Source: Geoglobus acetivorans (GTDB lineage Archaea > Halobacteriota > Archaeoglobi > Archaeoglobales > Archaeoglobaceae). From it: 64,000 bases of DNA. The stretch is taken from contig NZ_CP087714.1 of NCBI RefSeq assembly GCF_039641995.1, positions 496,001 through 560,000 of the forward strand, written 5' to 3'. The translations under genes were made by a program, and so were the position numbers. Below, piece by piece: positions 51,030-61,156 of the stretch. The notes under the pieces are model-generated. The model was not told where the DNA came from. It saw nothing but the letters and a program-made list of their open reading frames with translations, and did not search any database. The stretch's first letter is position 1. Every line of letters starts with the position of its first letter.

Positions 51030-53609
51030 ATGAGTAAGGTATGGAAAATAGGAATAGCGGTATTAGCGGTTCTACTGATGGCAATGGCTACAGCGAGCGC
51101 TGCAACAACCGTTAGCGTTACAGATTCCACTGTGGTTTACGGAGACCCAGTTGAAGTTAAAGTTGTCAACGACGGCTCCGCTGGCACTCTGACACTGAAA
51201 GTAAAGAATGAAGGTACTCAGGATACCGAGGTTCTCGAGGTCATTTCTACCAGCGGTATCTTCACGTATTCATATGACACGGATGCTAAGGGATGGTATC
51301 CTGGTAAGTACAATCTTACGCTTGAAAATTCGACGGGCGTCGTTGATAATGTAACATTCTACGTTACTTCTGACGACCCCTACATTGTGCTGAACATTGA
51401 CGACAACACGGTTGCAAAAGGCGATGCACTGGCATTCAGCCTTGATGTTTACTGGAACAAGAAGATTAACGAGACATGGATCAACGTTACTGGTCCTATG
51501 GAGGATACGTTCATAGTGGAGAATAAGACTGGCATCGATGATTACTATTGGACGCCTACAAACACCACGGTTGACACGGCTAAGTTGTTTGGTACTGGGT
51601 ACAACGGTACAACTGGTGCGTATTCTCTTGAAGTTAAGGTGATTGGCTCTGATGGTACAACTGCTACGGCAACCTTCACGTTCTATGTTGAGAGCCTAAG
51701 CCTGACTATTACTCCTGCAGCCGATTCTGTTGCCAGAGGAGGTAGCATGGATGTTACTGTTACTACCAATGCTGCAGACAGCGGAAGTGCCATGGATGTT
51801 GGTAATGACAACAATGTAACTTGGACTCTGAAGAACACTTCTGGCACTCCAGTTGCAAGTGAAACCGAGACAATCAGCGATGGACAGGCCACCTTCAAGA
51901 TTTCGCCGAAACTTGCATGGGAATCTGGAACCTACACGCTCGAGGTCACTGTGAGCACAACTCCGACCTATAATGCAACTGACTCAGTAGACATCACAGT
52001 CACTGATCCTGAAATCACACTTACTCCAGACTATGCTACAGTAGTGAGGGGAGACTCTATCACAATTGAAGGTACGACAACTCTCCCAGCTGGAACTCAG
52101 CTCAACGTTGATTCATCTTCACCAGCAGATGTTTCAGTATCTGCAACCAAAGTCTTTGTTGATGCAGATGGTAAGTTCAGCTTCGATGTCAATGTGGCAA
52201 GTAACGCTGAGCTTAAAACGTACACAATAACTGTGGAGGATACGGATTCAAGCGTCTCTGCAACAGCCGAGATTAAGGTAGTCAGGCAGGGGATAACTGT
52301 TTCAACCGACTCGGCTTCAGTGCTTATTGGTGGCTCACTTGATGTCACAATCGACACAACTGCAGGCAAGGTTTTCGTCTATGCTTCGAAGAGCGGTGTT
52401 TTCTCAGCCAATAATGTTAACATCGCCAAGATACCAAGCCTCTCAACAGGAATTAACACCACAGTGTATCCGACATTCAACACCAGCAGTGATTCCATAA
52501 CAATCGATGTTGCTGGTGACGCCCAGCTCGGCACATACACGCTGTACTTCTTCGCCCCAGAAGATCCCAACCTGATCGATCCGATAAAAGACCCACAGGA
52601 CATTCTGTATGTTACTGTGATGGACATATCCTTCACCGAGGTTCCTGCGACAGTCACTCTGGTTAGGGGCGGTTCAACCACGGTCACTCTCAAGGCTGAT
52701 GTTCCGTCACAAGGATTTGCGAACATAAGCGCAACCTTCAGCGGAAATGGCATTTACACTGACATGTGGGATGCAGGACTTGTCAAGGATGACTCAAGCT
52801 CCGGCACTGGTGAGGCTGGAGTGTTCAAGATAACTCTCTATGGCAAGGTTGACAACCAGACACTTGAAATGAGTGAAACCGGAACCAAGATGCTTGCACC
52901 CGGAACATACACACTGACCGTCTCTCTCCTGAGAAACGGCAATACTGTGGTTGAGACTAAGTCAATAGTCGTTAATGTCGAGAGAGCAGAATACAATGTT
53001 TCCTATCCAAACGAGGTACTCAAGGGTGACGAAATCGTTGTAACGATCTCCACAAACAGAGCAGCTGACTACGATGGTATCTACGTGTTCCTCGAAACAC
53101 CGAACCAGGTGTATGTCCAGAATCCAATCGTGGATGAGAACGGGACTGCCGTGGCAATTTTCCAGACATATGGTCTTGACTATGGAACCTATAAGATATA
53201 TGTCAGAGACACAATGACAACTGGCACCGATAATGATAATCTCCAGAAGTTCTACAGCCTTGATCCTGCTGACTCAACTGCCAAGCAGATTGGCTTTGCG
53301 GATGATAACCTCCGCGGACCATACGAAGTCAAGGTCGTGAAGGAGCTCACACCGACACCGACTCCGACACCAGAAGAAACCCCAACACCAACCCCGACAC
53401 CAACCGCAACACCCACACCAACACCAACCGCAACACCTGAGAAGACCCCAACACCAGAAAAGACCCCAACACCTGTAGAGACACCGACCAAGGAGGAGAC
53501 ACCAGCTCCGACACCAACCGAAGAGAAGAAGCAGGGACCAGGCTTTGAGGCAGTCTTCGCCGTTGCAGGTCTACTCGCAGTGGCATACCTGCTGAGGAGA
53601 AGACAGTAA
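51030..53609 (+). CDS. S-layer-type surface glycoprotein with PGF-CTERM sorting signal
   Basis: 859 residues. The signal peptide ends at ATASAA (about residue 25). Seven beta-sandwich repeats of about 100 residues follow, each opening with a V-x-x-G-[DG] motif such as [53 protein letters not shown] and [10 protein letters not shown]. Many N-x-S/T sequons are present. A Thr/Pro/Glu linker (about 770-830) leads to [20 protein letters not shown] and RRRQ, the PGF-CTERM tripartite signal cleaved by archaeosortase A. Acidic, threonine-rich composition suits the major S-layer or an abundant cell-wall protein. Confidence 0.9.
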   Translation: MSKVWKIGIAVLAVLLMAMATASAATTVSVTDSTVVYGDPVEVKVVNDGSAGTLTLKVKNEGTQDTEVLEVISTSGIFTYSYDTDAKGWYPGKYNLTLENSTGVVDNVTFYVTSDDPYIVLNIDDNTVAKGDALAFSLDVYWNKKINETWINVTGPMEDTFIVENKTGIDDYYWTPTNTTVDTAKLFGTGYNGTTGAYSLEVKVIGSDGTTATATFTFYVESLSLTITPAADSVARGGSMDVTVTTNAADSGSAMDVGNDNNVTWTLKNTSGTPVASETETISDGQATFKISPKLAWESGTYTLEVTVSTTPTYNATDSVDITVTDPEITLTPDYATVVRGDSITIEGTTTLPAGTQLNVDSSSPADVSVSATKVFVDADGKFSFDVNVASNAELKTYTITVEDTDSSVSATAEIKVVRQGITVSTDSASVLIGGSLDVTIDTTAGKVFVYASKSGVFSANNVNIAKIPSLSTGINTTVYPTFNTSSDSITIDVAGDAQLGTYTLYFFAPEDPNLIDPIKDPQDILYVTVMDISFTEVPATVTLVRGGSTTVTLKADVPSQGFANISATFSGNGIYTDMWDAGLVKDDSSSGTGEAGVFKITLYGKVDNQTLEMSETGTKMLAPGTYTLTVSLLRNGNTVVETKSIVVNVERAEYNVSYPNEVLKGDEIVVTISTNRAADYDGIYVFLETPNQVYVQNPIVDENGTAVAIFQTYGLDYGTYKIYVRDTMTTGTDNDNLQKFYSLDPADSTAKQIGFADDNLRGPYEVKVVKELTPTPTPTPEETPTPTPTPTATPTPTPTATPEKTPTPEKTPTPVETPTKEETPAPTPTEEKKQGPGFEAVFAVAGLLAVAYLLRRRQ

Positions 53610-53796
53610 ACCCAATCTTTCAATTTTTTCTTTTATTTTGGACTTTCCTGTGAAAACTTGTTTGTTTTTGTTGTTGATCACTCCATTCTGCAATGACGCG
53701 TGTGCAGCTGCCCTGTCTATACTTGGCAAATGATTTTGCCGAGGTTTTGGAGAAATCACCAAACCTTAAAATACTGCAAAGCAGACTCTTTGACTG

Positions 53797-54600
53797 ATGA
53801 GTGAGGAAAGGCTTGTTATCAGGAGATCAGGATTTCCATCAAAAGGAGAAATTGTTATTGGCACGGTTACGAGAGTAATGGATTTTGGAGCATTCGTGAG
53901 CCTCGATGAGTATGAGGGCAGGGAGGGACTTGTGCACATCAGTGAGGTGGCTCCGGGCTGGATCAAGGACATAAGAGACCATGTCAAAAAGGGTCAGAAA
54001 GTGGTGTGCAAGGTTCTGGACGTGAACCCCAAGAGGGGACACATAGATCTGAGCATAAAGGATGTAAATGAAAGACAGAGAAGGGAGAAGCTTCAGGAGT
54101 GGAAGAGTGAGCAGAGGGCGTTTAAGTGGCTTGAAATTGCGGGAGAAAAGGTTGGTGTTGACGGGAAGGAGCTTGAGAAGATAGGGAAAAAGCTTCTGAG
54201 AAAATTTGACAGCATATATGCCGCTTTTGAAGAGGTGGCGTATGAGGGCTATGAGGTTATAGCGAAGATTGCAGGTGAAGAGCTTGCGAAAGAGATTGCG
54301 GAGCTTGCGAGGGAACATATTAAGCCCTCAACCGTCAGCGTTAGGGGATACTTCGAGCTGAAGTCCTTTGCACCTGATGGAATAGAGAGAATAAAAAAGG
54401 CTCTGTCTGTTGTGAAGAAATATCACAGCGATGGTGCAGAGATCGAGGTCGAATACGTCGGTGCACCGAAGTACAGGATAGTCATCAGGACTGAGGACTA
54501 CAAGGCAGCTGAAACCCTGCTCAAAAGAGTTATTGACGATGTTACAAAGGCCATGAAAAAACTCGGCGGCGAGGCAAATTTCGTAAGAGAGGCAATCTGA
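53797..54600 (+). CDS. eif2a: Translation initiation factor aIF2 alpha subunit
   Basis: 267 residues. An N-terminal S1/OB domain (GEIVIGTVTRVMDFGAFVSL, EGREGLVHISEVA, GHIDLSIKDV) is followed by a helical domain and the C-terminal alpha/beta domain that contacts aIF2-gamma (GYFELKSFAPDGIERIKKAL, APKYRIVIRTEDYKAAE). It helps deliver Met-tRNAi. A TATA CCTTAAAATACTG about 27 bp upstream gives a leaderless mRNA. Nop10 follows after 1 nt. The usual L44e/S27e genes are not upstream. Confidence 0.96.
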   Translation: MSEERLVIRRSGFPSKGEIVIGTVTRVMDFGAFVSLDEYEGREGLVHISEVAPGWIKDIRDHVKKGQKVVCKVLDVNPKRGHIDLSIKDVNERQRREKLQEWKSEQRAFKWLEIAGEKVGVDGKELEKIGKKLLRKFDSIYAAFEEVAYEGYEVIAKIAGEELAKEIAELAREHIKPSTVSVRGYFELKSFAPDGIERIKKALSVVKKYHSDGAEIEVEYVGAPKYRIVIRTEDYKAAETLLKRVIDDVTKAMKKLGGEANFVREAI

Positions 54601-54601
54601 T

Positions 54602-54790
54602 ATGAAATCGCGTATCAGAAAATGCTGCGAATGCGGCAGATACACTCTTAAGGAAACATGCCCTTTATGCAGGGGCAAAACGTACATGCCGATTCCTCCG
54701 AGATTCTCGCCTGAGGATCCGTACGGAAAATACAGGAGGATGCTCAGGAAGCAGAGAGGTTTCTGGATCAGGAGGTGTATAAATGATTGA
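54602..54790 (+). CDS. nop10: H/ACA snoRNP protein Nop10
   Basis: A 62-residue zinc-binding component of box H/ACA RNPs, stabilising the Cbf5 pseudouridine synthase. N-terminal zinc ribbon with CCECG and CPLCRG, then the conserved PPRFSPEDPYGKYRRMLR. Canonical size and context beside aIF2-alpha. It overlaps the PAC2 gene by 8 nt. Confidence 0.95.
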   Translation: MKSRIRKCCECGRYTLKETCPLCRGKTYMPIPPRFSPEDPYGKYRRMLRKQRGFWIRRCIND

Positions 54791-55562
54791 TAGGGTTGAT
54801 GTGAGATTTCTGAAGAAACCTGAAGAGGTCGGGTTGAAAGATCCGGTGATGATCGAGGGTCTGCCCGGCATAGGACATGTCGGAAAGCTTGTTGCCGATC
54901 ACCTTGTGAAGGTTCTCGAAGTGGAAAAGGTGGTTGAGATATACTCCCACCACTTCCCGCCCCAGGTAATGGTCGACGAGAAGGGTGTTATCAAAATTCC
55001 GAACAACGAGGTTTATGCCTATAAGGGTGATGGAAATACGCCCGATCTGCTAATTCTGGTTGGAGATTACCAGAGTATAAGCAATGAAGGGCATTTTGAG
55101 CTTGCAAATGCTTACCTAAGGATTGCGAAGGAATTCGGGGTGAGCAGGATTTACACCCTCGGGGGCTATGGGGTCGGAAGGCTGATAGATGAGCCTTACG
55201 TCATTGGGGCAGTGAACAGTGAAACGCTGATAGGCGATCTGTCAAATGCGGGGGTCAAGTTTGAGAACGGGGAGCCTGCGGGCGGGATCATTGGCGCTGC
55301 AGGTTTGATAATCGGTCTGGCGATGCTCGAGGACATTCCGGCTGCATGTCTCATGGGAACAACTTCGGGCTACATGGTTGATCCAAAAAGTGCAAAGGTT
55401 GTCCTTGAAACGCTCATGAAGCTGCTGAATCTGAGTGTGAGCGTGGAGGACCTCGAAGAAAGAGCCAAGGAAATGGAAAAGCTGATAGCACAGATAAAGG
55501 AAATGCAGGAAGCCCAGACTGTACAGTTCAAGAGCGATGAGGACCTGAGGTATTTCAGATAG
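54783..55562 (+). CDS. PAC2-family proteasome assembly chaperone-like protein
   Basis: 259 residues of the PAC2 superfamily: DPVMIEGLPGIGHVGKLVADH, then DLLILVGDYQSIS, IYTLGGYGVGRL, GGIIGAAGLIIGLAML and a C-terminal acidic coiled coil (EDLEERAKEMEKLIAQIKE). Archaeal homologues (PbaA/PbaB) help assemble or act near the proteasome; an exact role is not proven. The start overlaps nop10 by 8 nt. Confidence 0.9.
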   Translation: MIDRVDVRFLKKPEEVGLKDPVMIEGLPGIGHVGKLVADHLVKVLEVEKVVEIYSHHFPPQVMVDEKGVIKIPNNEVYAYKGDGNTPDLLILVGDYQSISNEGHFELANAYLRIAKEFGVSRIYTLGGYGVGRLIDEPYVIGAVNSETLIGDLSNAGVKFENGEPAGGIIGAAGLIIGLAMLEDIPAACLMGTTSGYMVDPKSAKVVLETLMKLLNLSVSVEDLEERAKEMEKLIAQIKEMQEAQTVQFKSDEDLRYFR

Positions 55563-55578
55563 CTGGTTTTTTCATTTT

Positions 55579-56361
55579 TTACCTTTTGAACACGCTTTCG
55601 ATGAATCTTCTCTCCTTCACAAGCTCTTCAATCTTTTTTTCGAAGCTGAGCTGACCATACGCAAGGTCGTCCAGTTCAACGGTAACCATGCTGCTGTATC
55701 CAAGATCCGCAAGCTTCTGCAGGATGTCCCTGACGTTCCTATCATATCTCGACGCAGAATGAAGTCCACGCGAATTCCCGCTGATGTGCACGTTTTTGAT
55801 CCTTTCCACCGACTCAAGGTATTTTTCAGCGTCTCCGTTTTTCAGCGCATGGTTTATGTCGAACGTCAGCCGGAAACCAAATCTTTCTGCACACTCGATG
55901 ACATCTTCGTAGCTTCTGCAGAGGTAGTTTATGCGAGGCTCGCTGTTTTCGAGGAAGAGTTCAACGCCTTTTATTTTTGAGTATTTTGAAAGCACCCTGA
56001 AGTATTTTTCGTTTGCGACAACATCTTCAATCACAGGTTCCCTTCTGGCGCTCCTCTTGCCGGCATGAATCGTCATCCCCACCCTCAGCCTTGATGCCAC
56101 ACTTGCCGCATGCAGGTTGCTTTTGAGCGTTGCCTCCGCAACATCCTGATTGACGCTGCACGGGTTCAGGTCAAAAATTGCACAGTGGAGGGACGTTATC
56201 GAGTCTGAAATCTCCTCTATCTTTCTGAAGTCTCTGTCTATCCAGTAGTGTGGAGTCTCAATCCAGAACTCGATTCCTCCGTACTCTGCTTTTTTGCATG
56301 CTTTTGCTATCCTGTCAAGGCTGTATTCATACAGGAACATGGAGGAAAACTGGATCAACAT
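55579..56361 (-). CDS. Xylose-isomerase-like TIM-barrel protein
   Basis: 260 residues of the AP-endonuclease-2/sugar-isomerase TIM-barrel fold. Marks: GGIEFWIETPHYW at strand 2, SLHCAIFDLNPCS, TIHAGKRSARR, LFLENSE with the metal-type Glu, FDINHAL and HISGNSRGLHSA. Metal ligands typical of the fold (E, D, H, E) are present. The substrate is unknown. It overlaps the ATP-grasp gene by 7 nt, and the two with cofE form one unit. Confidence 0.85.
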   Translation of the reverse strand: MLIQFSSMFLYEYSLDRIAKACKKAEYGGIEFWIETPHYWIDRDFRKIEEISDSITSLHCAIFDLNPCSVNQDVAEATLKSNLHAASVASRLRVGMTIHAGKRSARREPVIEDVVANEKYFRVLSKYSKIKGVELFLENSEPRINYLCRSYEDVIECAERFGFRLTFDINHALKNGDAEKYLESVERIKNVHISGNSRGLHSASRYDRNVRDILQKLADLGYSSMVTVELDDLAYGQLSFEKKIEELVKERRFIESVFKR

Positions 56362-57368
56362 GCTATCTCCCTGTAGATTCCTTTTCTCTCATAAAGCTTT
56401 CTGTACACATCATGCTCACTTTTTCCCGAAGCGAGAACGCTTACAAGCGGATCGTCTTTTCTGTAAATCTGACCCTTCTCCGGTACGTCCGCAAAGAATG
56501 GATTTCCAGCGGGAGAATTCTTTATTTTAATATCTTGCTCCGCAAACACCACTGCTCTCCCGGCAAACCTTCTGGGTCTGCAGCTCTCAAGCTTTCCTGC
56601 CTTTGCGTTCAGATGCATCCTGAACAGGTTCGTATCGCAGGCCCACTCAATGGCATCGAGGCTTCCCTGGAACCTCGGATTTATTTCAAGGACGTATATT
56701 CTGTCTCCAATAATGAAATCCACTCCGATGTTTCCTTCAAGCTCAAAATAGATGGCAAGTTCCTCTGCAAGCCTTTTTGCCCTTTCATCAAGCTCGTGTT
56801 TGAACGGGGTTATGTTTCCACAGTATCTGAATTCTCTTGCACCGAAATTCCCATCTCCGACAAGAATCTTGTTGAATGAGATGGCCAGTGCCATCTTTCC
56901 TGTTGATATCACCGATGCCGAGCAGGGTATCCCCTTTACATATCTCTGGAGGATATGGCCTTCCTCCCTCCTGCTGGAGAGTCTTATTCCTTCACCTCCT
57001 CCCCCCGTTACGGGTTTCAGTATTCCTGACTCTCCGTCGTCAAGAATCTCAGGAAAATCGAAGCCCGCCCTTTCAAGCTCGCTGTAAAACTTTCTCTTGT
57101 TCACGATTTTTTTAAGCCTTCTGTCTCCGAGGATTTCGTAACCTGAGTGCCAGATAATCTCTGCGTCCAGCTCTTCCGAAATGGCCAGTGCCTTCTTTTT
57201 CACCCATTCCGGGGATTCATCGTCTATTCTGTAAATTTTTTTTGCATACAGCTTCAAATCTGCGTCCACGTGCTTTGTAAGCACAGATATTTCAAAACCG
57301 GCTTTTCTGGCAGATTCAGCCACGTTTCTCACATTGCTGCCAACTATGAGGAATTTTCTCTCTTCCAT
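56355..57368 (-). CDS. ATP-grasp ligase, PylC/carbamoyl-phosphate-synthetase-like
   Basis: 337 residues. An N-terminal Rossmann-type region (FLIVGSNVRNVAESARKAGF) is followed by the ATP-grasp core: GILKPVTGGGGEGIRLSSR (ATP loop), EGNIGVDFIIGDRIYVLEIN (metal glutamate) and PRFQGSLDAIEWA. It should activate a carboxylate and couple it to an amine. The start overlaps cofE by 25 nt, hinting at an F420-related or amino-acid ligation step, but the substrate is unknown. The downstream TIM-barrel gene overlaps by 7 nt. Confidence 0.85.
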   Translation of the reverse strand: MEERKFLIVGSNVRNVAESARKAGFEISVLTKHVDADLKLYAKKIYRIDDESPEWVKKKALAISEELDAEIIWHSGYEILGDRRLKKIVNKRKFYSELERAGFDFPEILDDGESGILKPVTGGGGEGIRLSSRREEGHILQRYVKGIPCSASVISTGKMALAISFNKILVGDGNFGAREFRYCGNITPFKHELDERAKRLAEELAIYFELEGNIGVDFIIGDRIYVLEINPRFQGSLDAIEWACDTNLFRMHLNAKAGKLESCRPRRFAGRAVVFAEQDIKIKNSPAGNPFFADVPEKGQIYRKDDPLVSVLASGKSEHDVYRKLYERKGIYREIAC

Positions 57369-58105
57369 TCTTTTATTATCCTCCGTATAATGTCCTCTTC
57401 CTCACTTCTGTAAATCTCCTTCACACTTCCATTTCCGAGAACCTCTAGACCTCTGAAAACAACTGCCGGGACACCGTCATCGCCCTCCCCCATCAGCATG
57501 TTGGCAAATGCTGCAATCTCGTCTGCTATGCATTCCACAGTAACTTCGAGCTCCTGTCCGTAGAGGTCTTTCTTCCCTCTCCAGTCCTCAAGAGCCTTTA
57601 CACCGGAGATGCCCACCGCCACACCAACAACGCCTTTCCTGAAACATCTGCCGTTGGTGTCAGTTATCACCACGCCAACGTTCTTTCCTGTTATCCTTTC
57701 AATCTCGTTTTTCAACCTCTCTGCTGATCCATCTGGGTCATCTGGTGGGAGGAGCAAATACTCCTTCTCAACATTGGTGTTATCTATTCCTGCGTTTACG
57801 CAGATATTTCCGAATCTCGCATGTGTGAGTATGAAAGGATCTTCGAGGAGTATCTCCTTGCTCTCATCAAGTACTGCCTGAACGAACCTCTCGTCTTTTC
57901 CGAGCTTCTCAGCCAGTTTTACTGCATGCTCGCCCGGAATAATGTCCTCCAGCCTGACGACTCTACCCTCTGCTTTTGAAATCACAGTGGAGCATACCGC
58001 AAGGACATCTCCATCCTGAAATTCAAAAAGGGAGGAAAAAATTTCTGCCAGATTGTCTCCTTTCCTGATTCTCGGAACACCCTCTATTCTGAACACCCGA
58101 ATCAT
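57344..58105 (-). CDS. cofE: Coenzyme F420-0:L-glutamate ligase CofE
   Basis: A 253-residue GTP-dependent enzyme adding gamma-linked glutamates to F420-0. Family sequence: GDVLAVCSTVISKAEGRVV, ILTHARFGNICVNAGIDNTNV, DPDGSAERLKNEIE, VVITDTNGRCFRKGVVGVAV and MGEGDDGVPAVVFRGLE. The ATG overlaps the alaS stop by 4 nt, and the ATP-grasp gene overlaps its 3' end. Consistent with an F420-using sulfate reducer. Confidence 0.95.
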   Translation of the reverse strand: MIRVFRIEGVPRIRKGDNLAEIFSSLFEFQDGDVLAVCSTVISKAEGRVVRLEDIIPGEHAVKLAEKLGKDERFVQAVLDESKEILLEDPFILTHARFGNICVNAGIDNTNVEKEYLLLPPDDPDGSAERLKNEIERITGKNVGVVITDTNGRCFRKGVVGVAVGISGVKALEDWRGKKDLYGQELEVTVECIADEIAAFANMLMGEGDDGVPAVVFRGLEVLGNGSVKEIYRSEEEDIIRRIIKEWKRENSS

Positions 58106-60813
58106 AGTATCTTTCTCAGGAAGGTAATTATCTCTGCGACCACTTCGTCTTTGTCCGGGATTCTCTCTCCGGCTCCCTGGGCGAGGTCCTTTCTTCCACC
58201 TCCGCCACCTTTCGACAGTCTTCCGGCGATTTTCATCAGGTCTCTCGCGTCAACCCGGTCATCTCCGCTGAATGCCACTATCTTTGCCCCGTTGTAATCT
58301 GCGAAGAGAATTCCGGCGTAACCTTTTTTCGCAAGCTCAATTCCAGTTTTTGCAAGCTGTTCAGGCCTCTCGTTCAGATTTTCCACGACAATCTTCACGT
58401 CCTCATAGCTCTCAGCGTTGAGCGCAAGCTTTTCGGCAACAAGCTCAGCAACCCTCTCCTGCAGCTTTTCGATTTCCTTCTTCTGATCCTTCCATTCGTC
58501 AAAGAATCTCTGCACGGTCTTTGGCAGTATCTCTGGCTGAACTCTGAGGATGCTGCTTGATTCCCTGAGGAGACTCTCCTCTCTTGCTATGTGCTCCAGT
58601 GCAGCCTCTCCTGCAGCGAATTCAAATCTCAGAACTCCATCCTGTATTGACTCGACCCTCAGTATTTTGAACACTCCAATCTCGCCTGTCTTCTCCACGT
58701 GGGTGCCTCCACAGGCCTGAACGTCATCCCCAACTCTAACGACTCTGATCTCTCTTCCAGGTGGAACTCCGCCCTGATAGAGTCTGAAGCCGTAAGTCTG
58801 CTCTGCCTTGATTCTGTCCATGAACTCCCACGTTACGTCCCTGTTTGCCATGATTTCTCTGTTGACTTCAAGCTCAATCTCTCTGATCTCTCTGTCTGTC
58901 AGCTTCTTATAGTGGGTCACGTCCAGCCTTGTCTTGCCGTATTCTTTCTTGGCTCCGGCCTGCCAGACGTGTTTTCCGAGCTTTTTCTGGAGTGCGTAGA
59001 GCAGGAGATGTGTTGCCGAGTGGTGTCTCATGTGCCTGAGTCGCCTCTCCTGATTGATCGCTCCTCTTATTTCTGACCCTTCGGGAATCTTCCCAGCCAC
59101 TCTGTGCAGAACGACTCCGTTTTCTTCGACAACCTCTGTAACCTCGATTTTTGTGCCGCCGTATTCAATATAACCCGTGTCACTGTCCTGTCCACCGCTC
59201 TCCGGGTAGAAAGCCGTCCTGTCCAGTATCACGTATTCGCCTTCAATGCCAATAACCCTGGCGTCAAATTCAAAGAGCTTGGAATTGTAGTACAGCTTTT
59301 CCGTCGGAGGATATTCCTTGCTGAGCAGCTTTTTCTTTTCTTTCTTCTCACTTTTTGCGTGTCTTCCGGCAAGTTCAGCGTAGAAGTCCTGGGGAAGCTC
59401 GATATTCACTCCCTTACTCTTTGCTATCTCGACAACGGTTTCAGGCGGAATTCCGTGTGAGTCGTAGAACTCCACGAGGTCATTCTTTTCGATGGTCTTC
59501 TTCCTTTCTATTGTCCTCTCAACAAGAGAGATCCCCTTGGACACTGTGTCTCTGTATCTTCGTTCTTCAAGTTCAAGGATTTCCTGAATGGTTTCCATGG
59601 GTACATCGAAGCTGAAGTCCTTCAGAATCTTCTTGTGGAGGCTTATAAGGTCGAACAGATCGAGCTTAAGACCAAGCTCGTCAGCCATTCTTAGGCTTCT
59701 CCTGATTATCAGCCTTGCAATGTAGCCCGAACCTGCGTTTGAGGGAACAAGAGCGTCTCCAAGCATGAACAGTATTGTCCTCGTGTGGTCTGCAAGGGCA
59801 TATACCTTCTCAAGCGGGACCACGATCTCCTCAAGCTCTTCCACACTGATACCGAATTTTCCGGCTATGTTCTTTCTGAGTTCGAGCAGCTTTTCTCCAC
59901 GAAGGGAGCCCATAACTCCTGCCAGTTTGGAGCTTTCTGCTATGATTTCTCTGACCTTTTCGTCCTCTCTTGAGAATGGTATGTTGCTGTTCTCGAAAAT
60001 GGCATCGACAACCTTCCCGAATATGGCGTCATAAACTGTAGGTGTTCCCTGTGATGCCCATACGAACCTTTCAAGACCGTAGCCAGTGTCAACAATGTAA
60101 TTTGCCATCTTCCTGTATTTCACGCCCTTTATTTCGATATCTCCCTCGGGATGCTCCTCAAGATTCATGAAAACCAGCGTGGCGAGCTCAAGCCCTCCAA
60201 CTATTGCCTCGAGGCATGGTCCTGCGTTGCCACCACCTGCCCATGGCTCCTCCTTGTAAACTATGTCCTCTTTCCTGACTCCAAGCTCCTCAAGCAGCTC
60301 TGTACAGTATTTTACGGTTTCGCTCTTCCAGTATATCTCCTGACCGGGATAGTTAAATGCATGGTGAGCCATCATCTCAAAAAGTGTGAGGTGTCGTCCG
60401 GTCCTCCCCACTGAATCGAGGTCGTCTGTTCTGATGCACGGCTGGGATATTGTGAGCGGGTTGGCAGGAGGTGGTGCGACGCCTGAGGTTACAAATGGCT
60501 GGAAATCTGCTATGCTTGCGATCGTGAGATATATATCGTCTCTCCATCTTGCCACAACCGGATATCTCTCTATTCTCTCGTGCCCTCTTTTCTCGAAGAA
60601 TGAAAGGTAGTATTCCCGCATTTCATCGAGGGAGAATTTTTTTCTGAAGACAGGACTATCGATGAACGTGTAGGTTCCACATGGTGGATCTCCACAAATC
60701 TCTCTGCCCTCGTCAGCAGTCCAGAAGTACTTTCCGCATTTTGGACACTTCTTTCTGACAAAACCGTTCTCTGCCAGGTATGTGATATCCAGATATTCTT
60801 TATCGAGACTCAT
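58102..60813 (-). CDS. alaS: Alanyl-tRNA synthetase
   Basis: 903 residues, archaeal type with an extra N-terminal zinc region (CPKCGKYFW, CGDPPC). Class II core motifs: FEKRGHERIERYPVVARWRDD, ISQPCIRTDDLD and the later RLIIRRSLRMADELG. The editing domain has H598-x3-H602 (HHSATH) and CGGTHVEKTG. The C-terminal end bears GGGGGRKDLAQGAG (DHHA1-type). A TATA GATTATATCC about 27 bp upstream gives a leaderless start. Confidence 0.97.
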   Translation of the reverse strand: MSLDKEYLDITYLAENGFVRKKCPKCGKYFWTADEGREICGDPPCGTYTFIDSPVFRKKFSLDEMREYYLSFFEKRGHERIERYPVVARWRDDIYLTIASIADFQPFVTSGVAPPPANPLTISQPCIRTDDLDSVGRTGRHLTLFEMMAHHAFNYPGQEIYWKSETVKYCTELLEELGVRKEDIVYKEEPWAGGGNAGPCLEAIVGGLELATLVFMNLEEHPEGDIEIKGVKYRKMANYIVDTGYGLERFVWASQGTPTVYDAIFGKVVDAIFENSNIPFSREDEKVREIIAESSKLAGVMGSLRGEKLLELRKNIAGKFGISVEELEEIVVPLEKVYALADHTRTILFMLGDALVPSNAGSGYIARLIIRRSLRMADELGLKLDLFDLISLHKKILKDFSFDVPMETIQEILELEERRYRDTVSKGISLVERTIERKKTIEKNDLVEFYDSHGIPPETVVEIAKSKGVNIELPQDFYAELAGRHAKSEKKEKKKLLSKEYPPTEKLYYNSKLFEFDARVIGIEGEYVILDRTAFYPESGGQDSDTGYIEYGGTKIEVTEVVEENGVVLHRVAGKIPEGSEIRGAINQERRLRHMRHHSATHLLLYALQKKLGKHVWQAGAKKEYGKTRLDVTHYKKLTDREIREIELEVNREIMANRDVTWEFMDRIKAEQTYGFRLYQGGVPPGREIRVVRVGDDVQACGGTHVEKTGEIGVFKILRVESIQDGVLRFEFAAGEAALEHIAREESLLRESSSILRVQPEILPKTVQRFFDEWKDQKKEIEKLQERVAELVAEKLALNAESYEDVKIVVENLNERPEQLAKTGIELAKKGYAGILFADYNGAKIVAFSGDDRVDARDLMKIAGRLSKGGGGGRKDLAQGAGERIPDKDEVVAEIITFLRKIL

Positions 60814-60846
60814 CAGGAAAATAGGGTTGGGAGAAGGATATAATCT

Positions 60847-61131
60847 TTACTGTTCGAGCCTTTTTCTCAGCTCGAGGTATTTTTCGAGGGTCATGTTGTC
60901 CGAATATACGGTCAGTGCAACCTCAAATTCACCGGTAACAACATTCCTGGTTGCGTAGGCTCTTATTCCACTGCCGGAACTCATTGCACTTCCAAGTGTG
61001 TAGCCCTTCCTCACAAGCTCCTCAATTTTCTCGAGGGGAGCGTCGTAAACATAAATGTTGACAGCTTTTTTTGAGGCAAAGATCTCTCTGACTTCATCAA
61101 GAAAGTCTTTCAGCACGATATCGAGGTCCAT
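60847..61131 (-). CDS. Small protein of unknown function
   Basis: About 94 residues. A predicted helix, then a beta-rich middle (AVNIYVYDAPLEK, SGIRAYATRNVVTGEFEVALTVY, read in parts) and a C-terminal helix. No recognised domain, no transmembrane segment. Start options are 61137 (MHMD) and 61131 (MDLD); a TATA-like CTTAAAATAG about 25 bp before the latter supports a leaderless start. It stands between ahbC and alaS and ends where the alaS promoter begins. Confidence 0.7.
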   Translation of the reverse strand: MDLDIVLKDFLDEVREIFASKKAVNIYVYDAPLEKIEELVRKGYTLGSAMSSGSGIRAYATRNVVTGEFEVALTVYSDNMTLEKYLELRKRLEQ

Positions 61132-61156
61132 GTGCATTACTCGGTTTGAAACTATT

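Noticed and set aside
50743-51084. 113-codon minus-strand frame over the S-layer promoter
   Set aside because: It crosses the TATA boxes and hairpin; no conserved sequence and poor composition.
53349-53520. ACACCAACACC-type tandem repeats as a DNA repeat array
   Set aside because: They encode the Thr/Pro stalk of the S-layer protein; low-complexity coding sequence, not CRISPR or a mobile element.
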